64,000 nucleotides of DNA from Pontibacter russatus (GTDB lineage Bacteria > Bacteroidota > Bacteroidia > Cytophagales > Hymenobacteraceae): assembly GCF_009931655.1 (NCBI RefSeq), contig NZ_CP047984.1:1860001-1924000 (forward strand). Direction: 5' to 3'. Numbering within the stretch: position 1 is the first letter of the stretch; each line of letters begins with the position of its first letter. Under the pieces are notes generated by a model. It searched no databases. It was not told the DNA's origin and was given only the letters and a program-made list of their open reading frames with translations. The position numbers and the translations under genes are program-made. Positions 9,801 to 16,337 of the stretch are shown here, piece after piece.

Positions 9801-10186
9801 TCAATCGTAGATCGGTTGTTGACAGGCACCTCCTGCGTCTCATAGCCGATAAAGGATATGACCAGCGTTGCATTGCCGCTCGGCACCGTTAGCGTGAAGT
9901 TACCGTTGGCGTCCGTGGCTGTTCCCACAGTGGTGCCTTTCACCACCACCGTGGCACCGGGCACCCCCTGCCCGTCGTCGCCTACTACCCTTCCGCTCAC
10001 TTCCACGCCCTGCACAAAGGCCGCACCTGACAGGAAGAACGCGTCAGGGGCAAAGGCTTCCGCCTGCATGGGGCTCTGCGACAGGCAGGCGGCCGCCAGC
10101 AGGAGGGCGAGCACCTTCTTCTGAGGCACGGTTTTCACATGGCTGCGCTGCGAGAGCATCCATGTATTAAAGTAATTCTGTTTCAT
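6866..10186 (-). CDS. SusC/RagA-family TonB-linked outer-membrane receptor
   Basis: A 1106-residue TonB-dependent transporter, a usual length for SusC. It has an unusually long N-terminal leader (about 30 polar residues, then a hydrophobic core near 25-45). A carboxypeptidase-regulatory-like beta-sandwich follows (about 60-140, VSGRVVGDDGQGVPGATV), then a TonB-box-like EEVVVVGY, a plug domain containing VLKDAGSASIYGSRAANG, and a C-terminal beta-barrel ending in a terminal aromatic (LVGLNVSF). It imports oligosaccharides across the outer membrane with energy from TonB-ExbBD. It is the first gene of a susCD operon, divergent from the ROK regulator. Control probably involves the palindrome at 10367-10378 and the promoter element at 10395-10402. 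Confidence 0.96.
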   Translation of the reverse strand: MKQNYFNTWMLSQRSHVKTVPQKKVLALLLAAACLSQSPMQAEAFAPDAFFLSGAAFVQGVEVSGRVVGDDGQGVPGATVVVKGTTVGTATDANGNFTLTVPSGNATLVISFIGYETQEVPVNNRSTIDVSLSTDVEALEEVVVVGYATQEKKDLTGAVAVVDVSEMTKQPEAQVTSMLQGRAAGVTVLGSGQPGASQQVRIRGFSTFQNNSPLYVVDGVPTQNINDINPNDIASMQVLKDAGSASIYGSRAANGVIIITTKRGKNKVTVQYDGYYGTQRPPEGNVWDLASPQAMAELNFRVAPNETLYGAGANPVLPDYLAVGSRTGLMEGDPATDPSLYNLNPFYTGGSTELGSFYRIVRANKEGTNWFEEIFDPAPIQSHNVAVSGGSDMGNYYFSANYFDQQGALMNTYFKRYTIRANSTYNVSENIRVGENLSYSIISDRQVGGGENPINMAYRQQTIIPVYDIMGNFAGSFGNGLGNARNPVAQLTRIGDNSGLGNRLFGNVFAEVDFLENFTARTSFGGEMYSGSGRSFTYPEYENAENNTVNQFNQSASNGYNWTWTNTLAYKNTFNEIHNLGVVVGTEAYSNFWNEVGGSTQGYFSFDPNFTTLSTGSGTPTNFSGRSEDALFSLIGRVDYSLMDKYLLGFVIRRDGSSRFGEENRYGVFPAVSAGWRISEEAFMQDIPWITDLKIRGGYGVMGNQLNVDPPNAFTTYGSSRTVSFYDINGTNNSTVEGFRKSRIGNPAAKWETNINSNIGIDATLFNGKIDVTADYYVKEIQDLLFNPELPGTSGAATRPFVNIGKMRNQGIDAAVTGHIEASSDLRFDITGTVTTYKNEILKISNGAQNFDLESRRFNGSNIIRNQVGDAMSSFFGYQIEGFWDDEAEINSANEAAQAATDNPDAVYQSDVSVGRFRYADTDGDGIITPDDRTILGSPNPDFTYGLNIAATYKSFDFSMFLYGSQGNEIWNQVKWWTDFYPNFLGAKSNTAVYDAWTPENHDATAPIQENVGSFSTSNVPNSYYVENGSYLRAKNVQLGYSLPTELISKYGMGSLRVYVQAANLFTITNYSGIDPEISGGTTAFGIDEGNYPNMRQYLVGLNVSF

Positions 10187-10366
10187 ACTAGATTGTTTGG
10201 GATTAGTGAATACATTTCATTATTTAGGAAAAGCCTGATAAGAGCGCTCCTTTACTATCTATGCGTAGGTACCCGGCACCTGTTTAAGCCATATGAGTTA
10301 AAGGAGAGTGTGATACAGAAGGAGGCTTGACAGTCTGGGGGAGATTGCGGGATGCATATGTGGTAA

Positions 10367-10378
10367 TTGAGCGCTCAA
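10367..10378. promoter_or_regulatory. Palindromic operator TTGAGCGCTCAA (copy 2)
   Basis: Identical to the 12-mer at 201-212. It lies 181 nt upstream of the susC start and 16 nt downstream of the leftward TAnnTTTG element, in a position where a bound repressor would block early elongation or initiation. The adjacent ROK regulator is a candidate binder by proximity only; a LacI-type protein encoded elsewhere is equally possible. Confidence 0.65.
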
Positions 10379-10394
10379 ACTCTTTTTGCATTCC

Positions 10395-10402
10395 CAAATA
10401 TA
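10395..10402 (-). promoter_or_regulatory. -7 promoter element (TATATTTG) for susC
   Basis: The plus strand reads CAAATATA; the minus strand matches TAnnTTTG exactly. The transcription start would be expected near 10388, leaving the operator at about +10 to +21. No good -33 TTG is visible. Confidence 0.5.
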
Positions 10403-10547
10403 TACTAAAATTTGATATCCGCTATAGAATTTAAATATTTTTTATTTGGATAAGAGCAAAGTTTATATATTGTCTAAAATACATTTATTTGCAGACAGGG
10501 TGTTTATATCCAACCGAACTAAGCAATAAGGTTTTTATAATATTAAA

Positions 10548-10555
10548 TACTTTTG
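10548..10555 (+). promoter_or_regulatory. -7 promoter element (TACTTTTG) for the ROK regulator
   Basis: An exact TAnnTTTG match about 65 nt upstream of the ATG at 10620, in very AT-rich DNA. The -33 element is not obvious. Confidence 0.45.
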
Positions 10556-10619
10556 AAAAAAAATTATCAAAGCCTTTGCTAATAACCGAAAATTAATCAA
10601 TTTAGCATAAATTTATGCC

Positions 10620-11864
10620 ATGATGGAGCCTTCACTTATAGAAGAGAGGCATTTAGGGAGCCTAAATAACCTGGAGCGCAAGAAGCACTTGCAGAAACTC
10701 AGAATTATCAAGCACCTTTATGTGAAGGGGGCCAAGACCACCACAGACATATGCACGCGGTTTCACATCAGCCCTCCCACCGCCATGGGCATCCTGAACG
10801 AGCTGATTGCGGAGGGATTTGTGGAGAAGCAGGGACAGGGCAAATCCGTGGGCGGGCGCAAGCCGGACCTGTACGGCCTGAAAGACAACTCGCTGTTCGT
10901 GCTGAGCATCGACATGGAGCGGTACAGGACGCGCATGACCATCTTCGACAACAACAACAACAAAATTACCGCCACCCAAACGTACCCGCTGCAGATATCC
11001 AAAGACCTGAGCGCTGTGGAGCAGTTGTACGAGCATGCCAGCAAACTGATTCAGGAGTCTGGTATTAATACAGAGAAGCTGATGGGCATTGGCGTGAGCA
11101 TGCCCGGCCTGGTGGCCTCCGCAAGCGGCAAAAACCACACCTACCTGCTGACGCAGCACATAGAGGAACCCCTGCAGGAAGTGCTGGAGAAGAAATTCGG
11201 CAAGCCCGTCTATATACAGAACGACGTGAAGAGCGCGACGCTGGCCGAGTACCGGTTTGGGCAGGCCCAGAATATGAAGAATGTGCTGGTCCTGTCGATG
11301 GACTGGGGGCTCGGGCTCGGCATCATCATCGACGGCAAACTGCGAACCGGCGCCTCCGGTTTTGCCGGGGAGTTCGGCCATATCCCCCTGATAGAGGGCG
11401 GCGCCCTGTGCCACTGCGGCAAGCGCGGCTGCCTGGAAACGGTGGCCTCCGGCATTGCCCTGGCCCGCATGGCCCGCGAGGGCATCCGGTCGGGGCAGAG
11501 CACCATGCTGCGGTACCTGGAAGAGGAGGACCTGGAGCCGGGGCTCATCATCAACGCCGCCAACGAGGGCGATCAGTACGCCATCAACATCCTGGCGGAG
11601 ACGGGCCGGTACCTGGGCAAGGGCATCGCCATCCTGATCCAGCTGTTCAACCCGGAGGCTATCATCCTGAGCGGCAAGATTGCCGAGGCAAGGCAGTACA
11701 TCACCATCCCGATACAGCAGTCCATCAACACCTACTGCATGACGCAGCTCCGCGAAAACACCACCCTCGCACTGTCTGACCTGGGCAGCGATGCCGGTAT
11801 CCTGGGCTCCGTGGCAACGGTGATGGAGAACATTTTTGAAAAGCAGATTGCATCCGTAAAGTGA
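10620..11864 (+). CDS. ROK-family transcriptional regulator (NagC/XylR type)
   Basis: A 414-residue protein with an N-terminal winged helix-turn-helix (about 20-95; TTDICTRFHISPPTAMGILN, then a wing with GRKPDLYGL). A complete ROK sugar-kinase-like domain follows, with the zinc motif C264-x-C-G-x-x-G-C-x-E (CHCGKRGCLE) and GEFGH before it. Regulators of this class bind a sugar or sugar phosphate and repress catabolic genes. It leads the rightward GlcNAc gene set (next gene 80 nt away) and is divergent from susC, so it probably senses GlcNAc, GlcNAc-6-P or GlcN-6-P and controls both arms (inference). An in-frame second ATG follows directly at 10623. Confidence 0.92.
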   Translation: MMEPSLIEERHLGSLNNLERKKHLQKLRIIKHLYVKGAKTTTDICTRFHISPPTAMGILNELIAEGFVEKQGQGKSVGGRKPDLYGLKDNSLFVLSIDMERYRTRMTIFDNNNNKITATQTYPLQISKDLSAVEQLYEHASKLIQESGINTEKLMGIGVSMPGLVASASGKNHTYLLTQHIEEPLQEVLEKKFGKPVYIQNDVKSATLAEYRFGQAQNMKNVLVLSMDWGLGLGIIIDGKLRTGASGFAGEFGHIPLIEGGALCHCGKRGCLETVASGIALARMAREGIRSGQSTMLRYLEEEDLEPGLIINAANEGDQYAINILAETGRYLGKGIAILIQLFNPEAIILSGKIAEARQYITIPIQQSINTYCMTQLRENTTLALSDLGSDAGILGSVATVMENIFEKQIASVK

Positions 11865-11944
11865 CAGGTGCCGACACGCCGCACCCCGTCCCATATATAT
11901 ACCCTGGTAATCACATCAACAACCACGAATAGCAGTACAAAACT

Positions 11945-13870
11945 ATGGCCCGATTAAATCTTCTGGAAGAAACACGCTTCGAAAAACTGCCGGTGACGGT
12001 ATACCCCGATGAGCACATTGCCTCGGTGAGAGTGGCGCAACGCATCGCGGACCTGATCCGCTCCAAGCAGCGGCAGGGGGAGCAGGCGGTGCTGGGCCTT
12101 GCCACAGGCGCCACCCCCGTAGAGGTATATGCCGAGCTCGTGCGCATGCACCGCGAGGAAGGGCTGAGCTTCCAGAACGTCATCACGTTTAACCTCGACG
12201 AGTACTACCCCATGAGTCCCACCGCCGCCCAGAGCTACGTGACGTTCATGAACGAGAACCTCTTCGACCACATCGACATCCCGAGGGAGAACATCCATAT
12301 CCCGGACGGCACCTTGGCGAAGGAGGAAATAGCGGCCTACTGCCTGGCCTACGAGCGAAAGATAGAAGAGGCAAACGGCCTGGACCTGCAGATACTGGGC
12401 ATCGGCCGGACCGGCCACATCGGTTTCAACGAGCCGGGCTCGGCCCCTAACTCCGGCACCCGCCTCGTCACCCTCGACGACCTGACGCGCCGCGACGCCT
12501 CCCGCGACTTCGGCGGCAAGGAGAACGTGCCCACCAAAGCCATCACCATGGGTATCGGCACCATCTTCAAGGCCCGCGAGATCATCCTGATGGCCTGGAG
12601 CCAGAAGAAAGCGCCCATCATCAAGAAGGCTGTGGAAGGGGAGATATCCAGCGACGTGCCCGCCACCTACCTGCAGCTGTCGGACAAGGTGGAGTTTGTG
12701 CTGGACATGGACGCCGCCTCCGCCCTGACGCGCTTCGACACGCCGTGGCTGGTGAAGGACTGCGTGTGGGACGAGAAAATGACCAAGAAGGCGGTTATCT
12801 GGCTCTCGAACACCATGAAGAAGCCGATACTGAAGCTGACCGAGGAAGACTACAACAACCACGGCATGGCACAGCTGGCCGTGGAGAAAGGCCCTGCCTA
12901 CAACATCAACATCCATATCTTCAACAAGCTGCAGCACACCATCACGGGCTGGCCGGGCGGCAAGCCCAACGCCGACGACTCCCAGCGCCCCGAGCGCGCG
13001 GAGCCTGCCCGCAAGCGCGTGATCATTTTCTCCCCGCACCCCGACGACGACGTGATCTCGATGGGCGGCACGTTCATACGCCTGGTGGACCAGGGGCACA
13101 ATGTGCACGTGGCCTACCAGACCAGCGGCAACACGGCCGTTTGGGACGATGACGTGCTGCGCTACATGGAGTTCGCCATCGACTTCGACAAGAGCATCGG
13201 GGAAGACAGCCAGCGCCTCAAGACTATATATGAGGAGATGCGCACCTTCTTCGAGACAAAGCAGCCGAACCAGCCCGACAGCCAGGAAGTGCGCAACGTG
13301 AAGGGCTTCATCCGCAAGAGCGAGGCCATCGCCGCCGCGCGCTACGCCGGGCTCGACGACGACCATATCCACTTCATGGCCCTGCCTTTCTACGAGGCGG
13401 GCAAGCTGCGGAAGAACTCCGTGACGGACGAGGACATTGAGATGACGATGGACCTGCTCCGCCAGGTGAAGCCGCACCAGCTGTTCGCCGCCGGTGATTT
13501 TGCCGACCCGCACGGCACCCACATTGTCTGCTTCCGCATTATCCTAGAGGCCCTGCGCCGCCTGCGCGAATCCGGGACAGAGGAGTGGATAGAGGACTGC
13601 TGGCTGTGGATGTACCGCGGCGCCTGGCACGAGTTCGAGACACACGAGATTGAGATGGCCGTGCCGCTCTCGCCGCAGGAGGTGGAGCGGAAACGCAACG
13701 CCATCTTCAAGCACCAGTCGCAGAAAGATCGGCCGGTGTTCCCCGGAGACGATGCCCGCGAGTTCTGGGTGAGGGCCGAGGAGCGAAACCGCGAAACCGC
13801 CAAAGACTACGACGACCTGGGGCTGGCCGACTACGAGGCGATGGAGGCCTTTGTCAGGTATCACTTCTGA
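11945..13870 (+). CDS. nagB: Glucosamine-6-phosphate deaminase fused to a PIG-L/LmbE deacetylase domain
   Basis: A 641-residue two-domain enzyme. Residues 1 to about 290 are NagB-like: the DEYYPM motif with the catalytic Asp near 85, and GRTGHIGFNEPGS with His 158 and Glu 163. NagB converts GlcN-6-P to fructose-6-P and ammonia. In E. coli NagB, as I recall, the residue two before the His is Asp (141); here it is Thr 156. Residues about 350-600 form a PIG-L/LmbE domain with the zinc motif SPHPDDDVISMGG (around 363) and a second HxxH ligand set in DPHGTHIV. PIG-L enzymes remove N-acetyl groups from GlcNAc conjugates. This fusion architecture is, to my knowledge, common in Bacteroidota. No nagA is present nearby, so the second domain may deacetylate GlcNAc-6-P (inference). 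Confidence 0.93.
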   Translation: MARLNLLEETRFEKLPVTVYPDEHIASVRVAQRIADLIRSKQRQGEQAVLGLATGATPVEVYAELVRMHREEGLSFQNVITFNLDEYYPMSPTAAQSYVTFMNENLFDHIDIPRENIHIPDGTLAKEEIAAYCLAYERKIEEANGLDLQILGIGRTGHIGFNEPGSAPNSGTRLVTLDDLTRRDASRDFGGKENVPTKAITMGIGTIFKAREIILMAWSQKKAPIIKKAVEGEISSDVPATYLQLSDKVEFVLDMDAASALTRFDTPWLVKDCVWDEKMTKKAVIWLSNTMKKPILKLTEEDYNNHGMAQLAVEKGPAYNINIHIFNKLQHTITGWPGGKPNADDSQRPERAEPARKRVIIFSPHPDDDVISMGGTFIRLVDQGHNVHVAYQTSGNTAVWDDDVLRYMEFAIDFDKSIGEDSQRLKTIYEEMRTFFETKQPNQPDSQEVRNVKGFIRKSEAIAAARYAGLDDDHIHFMALPFYEAGKLRKNSVTDEDIEMTMDLLRQVKPHQLFAAGDFADPHGTHIVCFRIILEALRRLRESGTEEWIEDCWLWMYRGAWHEFETHEIEMAVPLSPQEVERKRNAIFKHQSQKDRPVFPGDDAREFWVRAEERNRETAKDYDDLGLADYEAMEAFVRYHF

Positions 13871-13968
13871 CAACCAGCGCCACAGCCATCTATAAACCCG
13901 CGCTCGAAGAGCCAAAGGCTATATAGGAGGAAGCCGAAAGTTTTTAACTCAAACCGGAAAGGAATGCC

Positions 13969-13997
13969 GGAGTGGCCCTCTATATAGGGGCCACTCC
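13969..13997 (+). other. Intergenic hairpin between nagB and the ROK kinase
   Basis: A 10-bp perfect stem, GGAGTGGCCC/GGGCCACTCC, with the loop TCTATATAG and no T-tract. It sits within the probable operon, 28 nt before the next start. It may be an RNA-processing or stability element, or a leaky terminator. Confidence 0.45.
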
Positions 13998-14024
13998 TAA
14001 ACCATTCAGCATATAGAAAGCAAT

Positions 14025-14900
14025 ATGAAAAGCCAGAAGATCATCTGCATAGACATGGGGGCTACCAAAGTCCATATAGGCGTCGTGCAGGATGGAGTGC
14101 TCCTGACAGAGGTAAGACTGCCCACCTCCGCGCACGCATCGCAGGAGCAGGTGCTGGCCGAGATAGCGGCGGGCATCGCGCCGCTGCTCGATGCGCAGGT
14201 GGCGGGGATTGGGATTGGTGTACCAGGCCTGGTGGACGATGTGGCCGGCTGCGTATATGACGTCGTCAACATCCCGTCGTGGCAGGAGGTGCCCCTGCGG
14301 CAGTACCTCGAAGACCGCTTCCATATACCCGTGTACCTGACCAACGACGCCAACACCTTTGTGCTGGGCGAGAAAATGTACGGCAAGGCGAAGCCTTACA
14401 AAAATGTGGTCGGGATAACGCTTGGCACAGGCATGGGCGCAGGCATCATCATCAACAACAGCCTCTACACCGGCACGCTCTCCGGCGCCGGGGAGTTCGG
14501 CAGTGTTCCCTACTTAGACAAAACCTACGACTCGTACTGCGGCGGAAAATTCTTCCTGAGCAGGTATGGCCTGGAAGGCAGCGTGCTCAGGGAGCGCGCA
14601 TCGGGCGGGGACAAGGAGGCGATAGCAGCTTTCCAGGAATATGGGCAGCACGTTGGCAGCGTTGTCAACCTCATTTTATATACCCTTTCCCCGGAAGCGA
14701 TTTTCCTGGGGGGATCTGTGAGCAAATCCTATCCGCTCTTTAAAGAGGCGATGTTCCAGTGCCTGCGGGCTTTCCCGTTCAAGCGGGTGACAGACAGGCT
14801 GGTCATCGAGCCATCCGACATCGACAATGCAGCCTTGCTGGGAGCCGCAGCGCTTTACCAACTGCGAAGCGCGGAGAAAGCAAGCGTGGCTGCACTATAA
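14025..14900 (+). CDS. ROK-family sugar kinase (probable N-acetylglucosamine kinase)
   Basis: A 291-residue kinase without a DNA-binding domain. The phosphate-binding motif is at the N-terminus (CIDMGATKVHIGVV), with GIGVPGLVD, a second phosphate loop (GITLGTGMGAGI) and the catalytic region LTNDANTFVLGE. The usual ROK zinc motif CxCGxxGCxE is missing: after GAGEFGS comes VPYLDKTYDSYCGGKFF, with only one Cys, and the His normally following GE(F)G is Ser. In this locus it would phosphorylate imported GlcNAc to GlcNAc-6-P. Glucokinase or another hexose kinase is the alternative. Confidence 0.85.
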   Translation: MKSQKIICIDMGATKVHIGVVQDGVLLTEVRLPTSAHASQEQVLAEIAAGIAPLLDAQVAGIGIGVPGLVDDVAGCVYDVVNIPSWQEVPLRQYLEDRFHIPVYLTNDANTFVLGEKMYGKAKPYKNVVGITLGTGMGAGIIINNSLYTGTLSGAGEFGSVPYLDKTYDSYCGGKFFLSRYGLEGSVLRERASGGDKEAIAAFQEYGQHVGSVVNLILYTLSPEAIFLGGSVSKSYPLFKEAMFQCLRAFPFKRVTDRLVIEPSDIDNAALLGAAALYQLRSAEKASVAAL

Positions 14901-14990
14901 TCAATTTTTGAATATGCCGCAGAATATGCCATATTACAGCTCCGGCCAATATCATTCATCCAAAACCTATCAAATAAACAGCACTATCCG

Positions 14991-16313
14991 ATGGCAAACA
15001 ACTCATTAGCAACAGAAGAAAAATTAGCCACAGCCTCGCAGGGGAACGGCACAATGCGGTCGATGCTGATCATTGGCGCACTGTTCTTCATCTTCGGCTT
15101 CGTGACGTGGCTCAACTCCGTCCTTATCCCCTACCTGAAAATCGCCTGCGAGCTCAACAACTTTGAGTCGTACCTCGTGGCCTTTGCTTTTTATGTTGCT
15201 TACCTGGTGATGGCCATCCCCTCCGCCTGGGTGCTTAAAAAAACGGGCTTTAAGAAAGGCATGTCGGTGGGACTGGGCGTGATGGCGCTGGGTGCCCTTA
15301 TCTTTATTCCGGCCGCCATGACGCGGACTTACCTCATTTTCCTGATCGGCCTTTTTGTGCAGGGCACGGGTCTGGCCGTGCTGCAAACGGCTGTGAACCC
15401 TTACGTCACCATACTGGGGCCGCGCGAGAGCGCGGCAAAGCGCATCAGTATCATGGGCATCTGCAACAAAGTGGCCGGCGCGCTCGCGCCGTTCATCCTG
15501 GGGGCCATTATCTTGGATAACGCCGATGCCCTGACAAACAGCCTCAGCGGCATGAGCCTGGCGGAGCAGGCGGCAGCCCTCGACGCACTGGCCACGAAGG
15601 TTATCACCCCTTACCTGGTGATGGCGGGCATACTGGTGGTGCTGGCGGTGCTGGTTTCCTTCTCAGCCCTGCCCGAAATTGACACCGACCAGGAGGATGA
15701 GACCGTGGCCGTTGCCAACACAAACAAAACAAGCATCACGCAGTTTCCGCACCTGCTGCTGGGCGCTTTCACGCTTTTCCTGTACGTGGGTGTGGAAGTG
15801 ATGGCAGGCGACACGGTTATCAGTTACGGCGCCTCCAAGGGAATTGATCTGGTGGATGCAAAAATCTTCACGACCTATACCATGATCGCCATGCTGGTCG
15901 GTTACGTCATCGGTATCTTCGCCATTCCAAAGTATATATCGCAGGCCAAGGCGCTGCAGGTATCGGCGGTGCTGGGCGTGGTGCTCTCGCTTGTCGCAAT
16001 TTTCTCTGAGGGCTATACCTCGGTGATGTCGGTGTCGCTGCTGGGCCTGGCCAACGCTCTGATGTGGCCTGCCATCTGGCCGCTGGCCATCGCAGACCTG
16101 GGCCGCTTCACCAAAATAGGCTCTTCGCTGCTGATCATGGGCATTGCGGGCGGCGCTATTCTGCCCCTGCTCTACGGCTGGCTCGCCGACACCGTGGATC
16201 CGCAGCAGGCCTACTGGATTATGGTGCCCTGCTACCTCGTGATTTTGTACTTCGCGGTATACGGACACAAGATCAGGACAAAGCAACCGGTATCAGGCAG
16301 CCTCCCTCTGTAA
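14991..16313 (+). CDS. Sugar:H+ symporter of the MFS, FucP/NagP type
   Basis: A 440-residue inner-membrane protein with about 12 hydrophobic segments. It carries the features of the fucose permease group: FGFVTWLNSVLIPYLK in the first helix and AVNPYVTILGP in the middle of the N-terminal half. The C-terminal half is separated by a hydrophilic loop (DTDQEDETVAVANTNKT). Members named NagP import GlcNAc in Bacteroidota and Shewanella. Its position between a ROK kinase and a beta-hexosaminidase makes GlcNAc the likely substrate. It probably belongs to the operon with its neighbours (90 nt after the kinase, 24 nt before the GH20 gene). Confidence 0.92.
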   Translation: MANNSLATEEKLATASQGNGTMRSMLIIGALFFIFGFVTWLNSVLIPYLKIACELNNFESYLVAFAFYVAYLVMAIPSAWVLKKTGFKKGMSVGLGVMALGALIFIPAAMTRTYLIFLIGLFVQGTGLAVLQTAVNPYVTILGPRESAAKRISIMGICNKVAGALAPFILGAIILDNADALTNSLSGMSLAEQAAALDALATKVITPYLVMAGILVVLAVLVSFSALPEIDTDQEDETVAVANTNKTSITQFPHLLLGAFTLFLYVGVEVMAGDTVISYGASKGIDLVDAKIFTTYTMIAMLVGYVIGIFAIPKYISQAKALQVSAVLGVVLSLVAIFSEGYTSVMSVSLLGLANALMWPAIWPLAIADLGRFTKIGSSLLIMGIAGGAILPLLYGWLADTVDPQQAYWIMVPCYLVILYFAVYGHKIRTKQPVSGSLPL

Positions 16314-16337
16314 TCAAACCATCCTACAAACAGCATC

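Larger units (their letters stand above)
10187..10619. other. Divergent control region between susC and the ROK regulator
   Basis: 433 bases without a gene. It is AT-rich on the right half. It holds the operator palindrome 10367-10378, a leftward TAnnTTTG element at 10395-10402 and a rightward TAnnTTTG element at 10548-10555. The leftward transcript would have a leader of roughly 200 nt. I found no recognisable riboswitch or small RNA in it. Confidence 0.7.

Noticed and set aside
11954-13522. A 522-codon open frame antisense to nagB (similar long antisense frames lie opposite ftsH at 33337-34776, ricT at 44662-46185, and the RmlD/cyclophilin pair at 61111-62721)
   Set aside because: These are by-products of strong third-position GC in the real genes; their products are His/Val/Leu/Gln-rich and match nothing.
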